Source: Catonia carolina (taxonomy: Eukaryota > Arthropoda > Insecta > Hemiptera > Achilidae). Taken from it: a stretch of 64,000 bases of DNA. Position numbers and translations under genes: made by a program. Within the stretch, counting starts at the first letter, position 1. Each line of letters opens with the position of its first letter. The notes below the pieces were generated by a model. It saw nothing but the letters and a program-made list of their open reading frames with translations, made no database searches and had not been told where the DNA came from. This document shows positions 22,599 to 34,400 of this stretch, one piece after another. Where the stretch lies: contig JAQMRL010000002.1 of NCBI GenBank assembly GCA_035578175.1, positions 133,178,171 to 133,242,170 on the forward strand. The letters run 5' to 3'.

Positions 22599-22634
22599 AT
22601 TTAATACACAAAATTATATATAATTTATCAAGTC

Positions 22635-23422
22635 ATGGATCGTATACTCAGACCGGAAAGATTCGGTGTCCATCCCAATGATGTGAATACAAGTCAAGAA
22701 TGGAAACATTGGTACAAGACTTTTGAAAACTTGTAGTTTCTGCAGAAGTAAGTGAACAAGACAGACTTAGAGTATTAATTAATTTCATCACACCTTCTGT
22801 TTACGAATTTGTTAATGATTGTGAAACTTATACGGATGCAATTGATATTCTAAAGAAACTATATTCAAAACCTGTTAATGAAATCTTTGCACGTCATAAA
22901 CTCAAGATCAGACGACAAGAACCCGGAGAAAATATTGACATGTATGTAGAGTCACTAAAGCGTTTATCGAAAGACTGTAATTTTAAAGCTGTTTGTTCAG
23001 AAATTAATAGAGACGAATACATAAGAGATGCATTCATTGACGGCTTACTAGCATCACAGATTCGTCAAAGGTTATTAGAGAATTCCACTTTAACTTTGGA
23101 CGAGGCTGTTTCTCAAGCTAGGGCGCTGGAACTCGCACAGCATCAGTCTCAACAATACGCAGAAGTGTTTTCCCAACCTACAGTAAACGCAGTGACTTCA
23201 GACTCCTGTGATGACAAAACTCTGAAATCAGTATACAAAAATCCGAATCAAGACCTCCTACACCTGAGAAGAATGTTGTATCGTCAATTAATGAAAAATG
23301 TTATTTCTGTGGATTGCGTAAACACAACAGATCGGTTTGTCCCGCTAAAGAAGTAATTTGCAGAGGATGTGGCATCAAAGGCCATTACCAAAAGGTATGT
23401 AGGAGAAGTAAACAGTCATTAA
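22635..23422 (+). pseudogene. Gypsy gag with frameshifts
   Basis: Starts MDRILRPERFGVHPNDV. The frame breaks near 22730, resumes with EQDRLRVLINFITPSVYEF and reads through PGENIDMYVESLKRL, the usual gag capsid region. A second break lies in 23240-23310. The following frame holds two CCHC knuckles, CYFCGLRKHNRSVC and CRGCGIKGHYQKVC. Confidence 0.85.
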
Positions 23423-26041
23423 AATCTAATGTTTCAATTCATCAATCGAACTGCATTGCTTCAGTACCTTCCTGTCTAAGTAAAGCTGTTGTTCCAGTCT
23501 CCTTAAATGGAATTGAGGCATTTGCCTTGATAGATACAGGAAGCTCTGGGAGTTTTATCAATCAAAGTTCAGCTCACAGATTCAACATTCCTGTGATTCC
23601 ATGTAAAAGGGGGGAAGACGTTTCTATGGCTTCCACTACTTTACGCTCTTCAATAAAAGGCCATTGTATAGTCGATCTGAAATTGCAGGATTGCATCTAC
23701 ACGAGTGTAACATTGGGCGTTCTCTCAAATTTATGTTCTGACATAATTGTGGGCCATGACATTCTAAAAAGACATTCCAGTCTGCAAGTGCAGTTTGGTG
23801 GAAAAGAGGCTCCTTTTAACATTTGTAGTGTAGCCGTAGCAAACGTAGAACCTGTCGAATTGTTTGCGAATCTTTCATCAGATTGTAGGCCTAATCCTAT
23901 TTCGACGAAATCACGAAGGCAATCTGTTTTTGATGCTAAATTCATTGAAGGTGAGATACAATCATTATTAAAAGATGGCATATTGAAGAAAGTAAGTCTC
24001 CTTGGCGTGCGCAAGTCCTTGTTGTCTCATCCGAGAACCATAAACGATGAATGGTCGTCGATTATTCACAGACTATAAATCGCTTTACAGAGTTAGACGC
24101 TTTTCCTCTCGCTAGGATTGATGACATTGTGAACAAAGTAGCTTCTTATAAAATCTATAGTTCTATCGATTTAAGGAGTGCGTACCACCAAATTCCGATT
24201 AAGGAATCAGACAAACCGTATACCGCCTTTGAGGCATGTGGAAAACTATACCAATTCACACGTGTACCTTTTGGAGTTAGGAACGGTGTTCCCGCATTTC
24301 AACGTACTTTAACCAATATAATCACTTCTGAAAACTTAGAAGGTGTCCAAGTTTACTTGGATGACATAACAGTCTGTGGCCGTGACCAGTCTGAGCATGA
24401 CAAGAACTTAAATAACTTCATGAAAACTGTTGCTAAGTACAACCTTACCTTGAATGAGAATAAATGTCGTTTTTCTACAACTACTATTCATCTCTTAGGA
24501 TTTGTAATCAGCCATAAATCTATAAGACCTGATCCGGAACGACTGCAGCCACTTCGCGATCTCCCAATTCCTTGCAATATAAATTCCCTCCGTAGAGCTC
24601 TTGGGATGTTCTCTCATTATTCACAATTCAATCCTAAGTTTTCAGAAAAGGTAAGTTGTCTAAACAGAAGCTCATTTCCATTGTCTGACAAAGCTAAACA
24701 TGTTTTTAACGAGCTTAAACTTAGCATTTTAAATGCTGCTGTTTCTTCTATTGACGATGAAGGAGTGCTGTCAGTTGAGACTGATGCTTCCGATCATGCT
24801 ATAGGCGCCGCGTTGTCTATAGAAGGCCGACCTGTTGCTTTCTTCTCAAGAACTCTCACTAATTCAGAACAAAGCCATTCCTTTGTTGAGAAAGAGGCCT
24901 ATGCAATTTTGGAGGCACTGAGAAAATGGAGGCATTACCTTCTTGGCAGACACTTCCGCTTGATAACTGATCAACGATCGGTAGCTTTTATGTTTAGTGA
25001 CCGTCACTCTGGAAAAATTAAGAATGATAAAATCCTGAGATGGAGAGTAGAGTTGTCTTGTTATAAATATGAAATAATTTACAGGGCCGGAAAGGAAAAC
25101 AAAGCAGCAGACACGCTATCTAGAATATGTTCATCAGTACAAGGAAACTTATCAAAACTAATATCATTACATGAAGCACTATGTCACCCAGGAGTATCAA
25201 AGATGTATCACTGGACGCGAAGTAAAAATCTCCCTTACTCGCTTGAAGAGATAAGGAAAATTTCTTCTTCTTGCCGAATCTGTTCAGAAGTCAAGCCTTG
25301 ATTTTATAAACATGAAGGCCAACTTATCAAAGCTACACAACCATTCGAGAGACTCAACATAGATTTTAAAGGTCCACTTCCGTCATCTACTAGAAATCGT
25401 TATCTATTAATTATTGTAGATGAATACTCCCGGTTTCCGTTTGCCTTCCCTACTCAAGGCATGACTGCTAGCACTGTTATATTCAAACTTAAAGAACTCT
25501 TTTCGATTTTTGGCACACCTGCTTACGTGCATTCAGACAGAGGAACAAGTTTTATGTCTCACGAACTGAAGTCATTTTTATGTAAACTAGGAGTTTCCAC
25601 AAGTCGTACGACAGCATATAATCCGCAGGGGAATGGTCAAACTGAAAGATATGTAGGTGTAATTTGGAAGTCTGTTGAGCTAGCTCTAAGAAGTAAGAAT
25701 CTCTGACTGGGAAAAGGTTTACCAAGAAGCTTTACACTCCATTCGCTCACTCCTATGCACATCGACGAATGCAACACCTCACGAGAGACTGTTTCTTTTC
25801 TCTCGTAGGTCTAGTAATGGTAATGCCACACTTTCATGGCTGATGAATCCCGGACCTGTCCTTATGAAACGTCCAGTAAGGCTTTCAAAATACGAACCCA
25901 TTGTTGAGGAGGTACTTCTTCTTGAGGGAAATCCCGAATACTCCCACATAAGGTTCCCAGATGGGAGAGAAACAACAATAAATTCTAGACACCTGGCCCC
26001 TGTAGGACAAACGGTGAAACTATACCAAATGAAACAGAGTT
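23420..26041 (+). pseudogene. Gypsy pol: protease, RT, RNase H, integrase, with breaks
   Basis: Protease motif LIDTGSSGSF (about 23530). A frame change near 23990 precedes RT, which has SSIDLRSAYHQI, VPFGVRNG (usually FGLKNA) and the catalytic YLDD. RNase H shows VETDASDHAIGA. A stop follows SEVKP at about 25301. Integrase follows with LNIDFKGPL, VHSDRGTSF and NGQTER (D, D, E). Another stop lies after RSKNL at 25706, and a chromodomain-free tail ends at 26041. Confidence 0.88.
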
Positions 26042-26194
26042 AACGCCTCATGAAGCTGATCATAGTTCATCACAAACAGACCCTCATCCAGAAAGTGAAG
26101 GTCCTATTACAAATTCAGGTACTCTCAGAAGAAGTTCAAGAGAGCGGCGCCCACCATCGTTTTTGAATGATTATGTTACCTAGGAGGGGAAGAA

Positions 26195-26389
26195 TGTACT
26201 AAAATAATTAACTACTTTTCCTTTACATGTGAGCAATCTCATACAGCTGTTTATAATTTACTTTTGTTTTTGTATGTTTATGATTTGTTTATACATTGAC
26301 AACCATTATTGTATTAGTACATTTATCAGTAGAATTCTTTTGTGTATTAAAGCCTAATTTCAGGTTACTCATTCATTATGTCTATAACA
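26195..26389 (+). repeat. 3' LTR of the gypsy element
   Basis: Starts TGTACTAAAATAATTAACTA directly after the polypurine tract at 26182-26194 and ends TCTATAACA before the target duplication. Confidence 0.92.
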
Positions 26390-26394
26390 AGCGC

Positions 26395-26724
26395 TTATAT
26401 ATGTTTGTGGAATGAATCCTTTGAGTATTCTATAGTACACTCAAAGAACGATTCTAATAAATTGTATTACGTCACCATTTCAGGTATTCAGGCTTTGCAA
26501 ATAAGTCTCCGTAACCTAAGATCCGTTCACTTTGTAAAGTTTGTTTGTAAACATTCCAATCCAAGGCAGCTTACTGTCAATTTTTACTGGAGTGCCTTAA
26601 AATAAAAGTATCATTTATAATAATTGGTTCTGTGATTACATATTATTTTAGATTTATTTATAAGTTGTTTTCTTTTGTCAATGTCAATCTGTTGGCATTT
26701 TTAATATCTTTTAACAGACATTAA
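26395..26724 (+). promoter_or_regulatory. Upstream region and likely 5' UTR of inturned
   Basis: This is the only unique DNA between the gypsy 3' LTR and the inturned ATG. It must hold the proximal promoter unless an upstream noncoding exon exists. No clear core promoter motif was found. The LTR end lies 335 bp from the ATG, so it could affect transcription. Confidence 0.35.
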
Positions 26725-29700
26725 ATGGAAGAATACGGTGAACGGCAAGCTTTATTAACAGCAGATATCAATGTAGAAAATTCCCTTAGGTATAGATTAC
26801 CTAACAGAGAAGAAGATTCGCGTAGTGACGATTCTTGCCAGTCTGACGAGTGGTGGTCAGATTCATCTAGCTGCAGTTCTTGTGATTCGGATGTTTGGTA
26901 AGTTGCATGCTGAGGATAGTTCACATATCTCTTTAGATATGATATGTATCTTATCACATAATGTTTCTAAAGAGTGATTTTGGTGTTAGGTTGAAGATTT
27001 TACTTGGCTGGAACTGGAAGTAATAAATAATTGTATAATCTTTTGTGGTGTGTGTTATTTCCTGTTATAAAGTGTGTTGAAAGAGTAGGTGTATACCAGA
27101 ATGGTGCAGTGATTAAATGTTTGCGTTTGGTTTTTTGGCTGTCTGGTTCAAGTACTAGCATAAAACCTATCTACATTTTCGATCTAAGGAGGTTGCTCTA
27201 ACTAGTGATGGTCCTGTATTATGGAAGGCGGGTGTTTACTGCAAAATCTTTCGGAGGTCATGTGATATAATAAGGTTAGATTCAGTTATAATGTGCATCG
27301 TGTCATTGTGAGCTTCAATGTCTACTATTATTAAGATCTCCACCTTGCGCCTCATCTTCCAGAAATGCTGTATGATAAGTAACAGTAACGTAAGGTTATG
27401 TCACAAAATAAATAAAGTACATACAATAAACTGAAAACAGATCCATAATAAACCAGTAAGATGTCATATTTATGTATTTATACTGTTGCTTGTGTGAAAG
27501 AGTTAGTTGTATGAGTGGCAAATTAAAAATGTGATCCGGCAATATTGTGTCGAACTCCATTGTCCTTCAAGCTCATAACAATGTGACACATACTTCAGTG
27601 TGATAGGGGATTCTAAGGGTGCCTCTTAAATTTCATCTTGAAAAGCACAGCTAACTGTCGTTTTTATGCTCAATAGTTAAGAACTTTTAAAAAGGCATTA
27701 GTTTACGAAATTTCCTTGAAGAACCAGATTCAACGTGCAATAATATACATTGAGTTTGACAACAGCACTGATATTTCAGTTTCATAATATGTGGCATCAG
27801 TAAACTTTTATAAATTATAAATTTTTTTATTCTATACTTACAACAGTGTGTGTTGCTTATTAGTTAAACACTTTTAAAGAACTTTGGATTTTTTGTTTTA
27901 ATTTTTAAGAAAATAGAAAATTATTATAACTTGTTTATTTTTATGTTATAGTTCCGTTGCTGACTGGCAGTATGAAGTAAACGCTTTGGGTGAATTAATG
28001 TATGTGGAATCACTGGTGACCGAGATTGATAATTCTGATAAAAATAAATCTGGAATACAATTGCAGGAGCAGAAAAGTAACCAGGGGAAAACAAAGAAAT
28101 CAAATACACAAAGTATGAATAATTTTCGTGCTAAACTGAAATTAATTAATTTTACACAAGATTTGTTGTTTTCAGTCATTTGCAGGATACCAGTGTACAT
28201 TTGATACAGGGTGACTTTTAAGTATGGAAGAAGCGGCTTTATATTGCGTACTGAGACATACTTGGCGAAAGAAGGTTTTGCGGATCTGTTAGTTTTGAAA
28301 ATTGAACTTTTTGGTGGTTTTGAAATCTTTTGTCCGTCATCTTGGATCCATCATATTGGATTCAACTTTATATTTTTAAATGGGATGGTGGTCATATGAC
28401 ATGTCATTTCAATGTGAAATTTCTAGAAGAAGCAATGGCGCAAACTGTTTTTCGATAGATGCCTTTGTTTTTGAGTTATAAGCATTCAAATTTGCAATTT
28501 TGGGAAAATTGTGTTTGGAATAAAAAAAAGGTAGAATGTAGTGCATAAACTATCATATTTCATTTTTCAATCATAAAGTATCTAATAACTAAGTTATTAA
28601 AAGTTAGTTTTAAAAATCCAACTTTGTGATGGTTTTGACATTTTTTCTGTCATTGGATTCAACTTTACATTTTTAAATGGGATGTTGGTCATGTGACTTG
28701 TCATTTCAATGTAAAATTTCAAGAAAAAAGCAATGGCAAAACCTTTTTTCACCAGAAAGTTGGATTTTTAAAACTACACATTCGCATACTTCTTCTGCCA
28801 AGTATGTCTGAGTTACGAAATATAAAGCCGTTTCCGTACATAAATATTGCTCTGTATAAGTATTATGTAGTCATGGGACAAATAAATAGTTTTTGTAATT
28901 GAATAATTTTTATTTGAAAAAACATTTTATTGAATATATTTTTGGATAAAGTTCATAGCAGCTACACGCTTCATGAATGTTATCGATACATAATACTATT
29001 CAGAACCCCAAACACATGAAGTTATTGAAGTAAATGCAGTGTACTCACTCGTATTATGAATTCATTGTAAAACTACATGCTTTCAGCATTATTCAGTCTT
29101 ATGTCTCAACTTGTGTCTCTGGCTTATTCCATCCTTTACTGAGTTTCACTGTTCTTTTGAAACCCAAACGCTGCCCATACTACTTTTCTCTGCACTTGAG
29201 ACAGCATAATTTGCATTCGGTGACATCTGTAAAAACATACATAACAAACTATGAAATAACAGTTTTTAAAAATAAATCTTTATAATGCATCCTGCAGTTT
29301 GAAATATTTCTATTTCATATAATGAATTAATATAATAATTTCACTAACCTTCTTTTTAAACTGCGTCACCTTTATTTTAGTCTTACTTACACGTGTTTCG
29401 GTGGATCCACCATCATCAGAGTAAATAAAAAATTGAAACTAAAAATTTTATTCATTTATTTAAAATTTACAGAAGATGATACATCTTCAGTCACTTGTAT
29501 AAAATTTTATACAAGTGACTGAAGATGTATCATCTTCTGTAAATTTTAAATAAATGAATAAAATTTTTAGTTTCAATTTTTTATTTACTCTGATGATGGT
29601 GGATCCACCGAAACACGTGTAAGTAAGACTAAAATAAAGGTGACGCAGTTTAAAAAGAAGGTTAGTGAAATTATTATATTAATTCATTATATGAAATAGA

Positions 29701-31401
29701 AACAGTTTTTAAGTGCATTAAACATATTAAATTTATTGTTATTTTGCAGGCCTCGATTTTATTGTGTATTATTATTCATTTGATGATGAATGGTAACAGT
29801 GAGCATATTTTACTTTATTTAACAACTGAATTACAGTATAAATGAAATCTATCACCTTACCTATGGTTGCTTTTTGAAGTTTATAAACGTACGTGCGTTT
29901 CGATGGTATTGACGCTGGCATATAAGATTGCACTTGTATATGCAACCCGCAGAACGTGTGTACTACAGTACCTAAAAATATCAATTAAAGGAGACAGGTG
30001 TCATAAATTGAGATAATAATGTCATAGTTGTTATTGACAGTGTGATGATGTGTAAAAAAATCAGCTGTCAGCATTTCTATACTAATACTATGTTATTTAG
30101 AAAGGCATGACTATTGCACCATGTACCTCACCCGGCCAACACTATCTCTCTAGCAGAAATGCAATCTTATACACCGGCAATAGTACTACCTTCTTCAGAG
30201 CAATATTGTTAAAATTACAAATTAAAATTCAGAACGGTGTTAACATTCAGTCATTTTGATTAAAACTGTCTTTAATTTTATTCCTGTATTTGTTAATACT
30301 TATTACAATAGATGGCAGCAGCTTCTTTAATTATCATCTTTACATTTTAATTGTTCATTAATTATTTCATCTTTATTTAAATTTATGTGGATGTGTAATT
30401 TGAAAAATTTCATGTTTTTGTTTTTTTTATATTTATTATCATATTTATCCAATATATAGGCCTACAAATCTTCAACAATAACAACTGAATCAACTTCATC
30501 AACAAATGAATTATTTGGGTTTGTAAATGGTGGTTTGTCAATAGTTTATTCATTCACATTTATTCAAATATTTTTCCGAATAGTTCAATAAAAGAGATTT
30601 GTTTAAATAATTTTTTTTCGAGTAGCCCCATTCTTAGTATTATGTAAACTTCAAGGATGGGATAATTTCCATATCTAAATGAGTTCATTTCACCCCTTAA
30701 GCCAAGTCTTTCATAGTTGGCTCTAAATTTTACCCTTGTAAAAGATCAAGATCGAGTCATTAAAGATTCAAGAATCAAAATAATGGATTTTGAGGAACTG
30801 ATTTTGAAATATTCTCTTTCTTCAGTAGTTTTCTATCAAAATAAATGAGAATAAAAATGAGAATTTTTCATGGAATTATATTCAATGCCCTGCTGGTTGT
30901 TAATTTCCTAATTAATTTCTTAAAAATTTGGTTGATTAAAAAGAAAAAAAATACATAAACAAATTAATGTACTTTTTTGTTATGAATGTTACTACAATAT
31001 ATAATGCAAAAAGACAATTATTTTTGTGTTAACATTTAGTAACCTAGAAAAAAAATACAAAATGACCATGGAAAGTAAAAACTAATGAAAGAGAGTACAA
31101 ATTTTGATTTCTAGTTGTAGGATAATATTGATTTTGTAATTTTAAAAATATTAAACAATTTTTGTGCTGATGTTTGTTAATTACAGATAAATTTATTAGA
31201 TTAATAAGAAGACGAAGTAGTGGTACAAGGCACAGCACAAGAAGAAAATTGTTGGAAGCTAAAGATAAAACAACTGTCGCCATTTCTGCTCCTCTTGGTA
31301 CAACTTTAGCTACATCAAGCAATGCTGATGGAAACGTATTTTCAGATGATATCAACAGTAATAATCAACAATCATCTACTGCTCATACATATGATTGGCA
31401 G
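26725..31401 (+). CDS. in: Inturned exons 1-3: acidic N-terminus and basic spacer (residues 1-183)
   Basis: Exon 1 starts at the only plausible ATG, which follows an in-frame stop (TTAA just before ATG), and encodes [20 protein letters not shown]. Exon 2 (27952-28112) joins through TG+T and encodes [17 protein letters not shown], a block typical of Inturned. Exon 3 (31187-31401) starts [19 protein letters not shown], a basic stretch, then a Ser/Thr/Asn-rich spacer. Several transposons lie in the two introns. Confidence 0.87.
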
Positions 31402-34400
31402 GTAGGCCTAATATTATTTACATTCTTATCATTAAATTAATTTTCTGTGTGCTATCTAGTATCTACTGTCAATGTTAAGAAGCACACTGTAGTCAGCCGA
31501 GGTGCCTAATCCATAAAGGGAAGAAGAAGAAGGATTTTAGACTTTATTAGTTTGCTCCCTCGTGGGTCTGTACAACGTAGATTCAGGAAGAACTCTGCAT
31601 ACCAAACTAGTGTCGCTGCCATTTGTTGTAATTGGCTCTCTCTCACGAGTCGGCGTAGTACAGTTACGGCACAGCATACTTCTGTCATGCTGCCTTGCAG
31701 CAGATTTTTAAGCTGTATGGGAGCAGCATTTCCGGTGCTGTGTGATAGTGACTGGTGAGAGCATCAGGTCATCAAAATTAAATTTGGTTTTGGAAGTCGA
31801 GAGACATGAATGGCTTTTAAATTGCCGGAATATTATCTTATTGGCTTATTATCTGCACAAGTTCCTGAAACATAGTCTTCGTCATTCTATATATAGATTT
31901 AAATTTTTCATCAGTCTCAGTTAATTCCTTTGCCGCTTCCAATAAACAGCAATTAATATTTCTTTCAATATATGGGTGCCCCTTCTGAGTAATCATAAAA
32001 ACGTGTACAATTTAATATTTTCTTTGTCACTAGATGATTACATAAGTGTAGGTCAACTGGTGATTCACAACTTAGTAAATTGCTATTCGGATGCCGTAAA
32101 TATGCTGCATCATGAGCGAGCTCAACGCGATACAACACGTTCCAACAAATGTCATACCGTTGAGTTGCCATTACCGCGTCAACCTGTGAGGAAGCGGCCT
32201 AAATATTTTACAATGAGATGTATATAATTGTACATATTCTGTTTGATGCACTGCTTGTAGAAGGTTTTATAAAAGTAATTCTACTGATAAATATACTTTC
32301 TGGACATAATTCCTTTTTGCATCACCATATCCAATTTAGACAAGGAAAAATATTAACTTCAGTTTTTTTTTGGTGGTCTAAATTTTTTTTGGTGGTAATT
32401 GTGGTGTAAATTTTTTATGTTTAATTTTTTTAAAAATATATGTAATATTTGTCATTTTTTTTGTTTGCACAGGAAAGTGAAGTACAAACAGTACAGCTCA
32501 GAGTAATTGGAGAAAATTTAGGTAGACGTGCAACCCTCAGTGAATCTCTTTTGGGTCTAGTTATAACTGCTTTACCAGATGAGTTAAACTTAATGATTGC
32601 TGGTGTGATACCAAATACTGAGGCTTATAAACATCAAAACATTAGAACTGGTACGTGGTTATATTTTTCTCAAATATTCATCATCATTGTCATCTTTATC
32701 CACCAGATTCTAAGTTTCCTTGGTTAGGGTTTAACATAATTCCTCTCTAAAGGCCAAGCCAATTGCTGTGAGCGCTGGACTACGTATGCACATACATGAT
32801 TTTGACTCCGCATACCCCTCCAACCTACAGTAAGATGTACAGTCAGAGTGTTGTTGAAAGTTGACAACACCCATTGTATTTTGTTGGCATGCTGTTCCAT
32901 TGTTGATTACATACGCTGCACTATTGCAGTACATACAAGACTATACTAATGCTGATGCATGTTTTGCTCAGCACTCTCCTTACGAAAATCAGGCTATATC
33001 TGTCTCTATTACTGAACTGTCTCTCCATAATTGCTCTCTGGCAATCACATCTTCCCAATTTATCTATAACTGAGCACCATCTCACTCTTTGTCTCTTTCC
33101 CTCCATCTCTAAGTATAGAATTTTTTTTAGGCAATCTACCCTTCTCCATCCTACTGACATGACCAAACCATTGTGGCTTTGCCAGTCCAACTCATCTTAT
33201 CAGGTTGTCCATCTGCGTATTTTTTAATGGTAATTTTAATTGCCATCTGTAATTTTTCTATGTCTGTCTGTCATACCCAGATGTCTGAAACTACAAGAGA
33301 TTGCAATAAACAGATTTCAGATTCGTTAGTTACATAAAATGTTAGTGAGCCTAAACTGGGCTTGAAGTTCTAGTTTCGACTGGAATTGGCCGAAAACCGG
33401 AAGTCAAGAAATCAAAGTTGGAATTTGGTAACAAAAATAGTGGTCATTCGATTACTCTTAAAGAATAGATACAGAAATCATTGGCTTTGAAGTTCTGGTT
33501 TTGACCAGAAGTGGCCCAAACCAAAATCCAAGAAATCAAAGTCTGAATTTGGAAACAAAAATTGTGTCATTCGATTCCTCTTAAAGAGAGCTACTCTTTA
33601 AGAGGAATGACACTGACACTATTCTTGTTAAAAATCTAAGTAAGAAAGCTATTCTTACTTGATTTTCATTTTGTGTCGTCACTCATGATTAAAATTAGGT
33701 ATTCTTTTCATTTTACATTGTTTTGTAATGATTAAATATACGTTATAATATATATATTTTCCTTTTTCATTGTTAACATTGGCAAGAGAAAGTCGTGTGA
33801 GTGTTTCACACCAGATTTTTAGTGTTGTTTTTTTAATGAGTTTAATTATGTAATGTTTTTGTATTTATATCCTATTTTTGTTTAGGTTAACAGCCGAAAG
33901 GCTGGTTTGAACCTCTAGAGGTTTTACTAAGTAAAACGAAGAGTGAGGTTGTTAACCATTGCCTTCCTCACTGAGTACAAAAGTAGCCTATGCTTATCAG
34001 TATGCCAAGCCCTCTAAAAAGCATCTACTCTGCACCCTGCAAATGACACCTTCACTTCATTCACCACAGGGTCTGGCTGTATATTCAAATTCATTACTTT
34101 CAGAGGAAATAACTCTGACTAATATGCTTTCACGGTTGATGAGCTCTGCTGTTCCACACGTTTAGACCAATCAGAATGTTTGCCAGCGTTGTCAGATTGT
34201 ACCTGACAAACATTACGCGCGCATGCGTATAAGAGCCGCAATAATTCACTCTTGTCTTGCATCTCTTACTGAACACATTGATTATAGAGTGTGTTAACAT
34301 GCAATACTTTATAATATAATCAGCTGATTGTATGTTTATAGGTTATAATTGTTATTGAAAGACCAAAAAAGTGGCTGATGATATTTTTAACAGAGCTACA

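Larger units (their letters stand above)
22404..26389 (+). mobile_element. Ty3/gypsy LTR retrotransposon with 5-bp target duplication
   Basis: Two 195-bp LTRs (22404-22598, 26195-26389) both start TG and end CA. I count six mismatches between them. AGCGC flanks the element (22399-22403, 26390-26394). A polypurine tract AGGAGGGGAAGAA ends just before the 3' LTR. Domain order is gag, two zinc knuckles, protease, RT, RNase H, integrase, which is the Ty3/gypsy order, with no envelope gene. Several frameshifts and stops break gag and pol. The bases after the 5' LTR do not match a primer site I recognise. It sits between the start codons of MSH5 and inturned. Confidence 0.93.
29307..29702. repeat. 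Exact spacerless palindrome, Penelope-like 3' ends head to head
   Basis: Two 198-bp arms meet at 29504/29505 with no loop (TATAAAATTTTATA at the centre). Every segment I compared was complementary. Each arm carries a hammerhead-like motif and the same 3' sequence as the arms at 55090-55937, where a Penelope-type ORF end precedes it. Confidence 0.92.

Noticed and set aside
26378..26605. 75-codon open frame upstream of inturned as a small gene
   Set aside because: It starts inside the gypsy 3' LTR, has no recognisable domain, and lies where the inturned promoter or 5' UTR must be.
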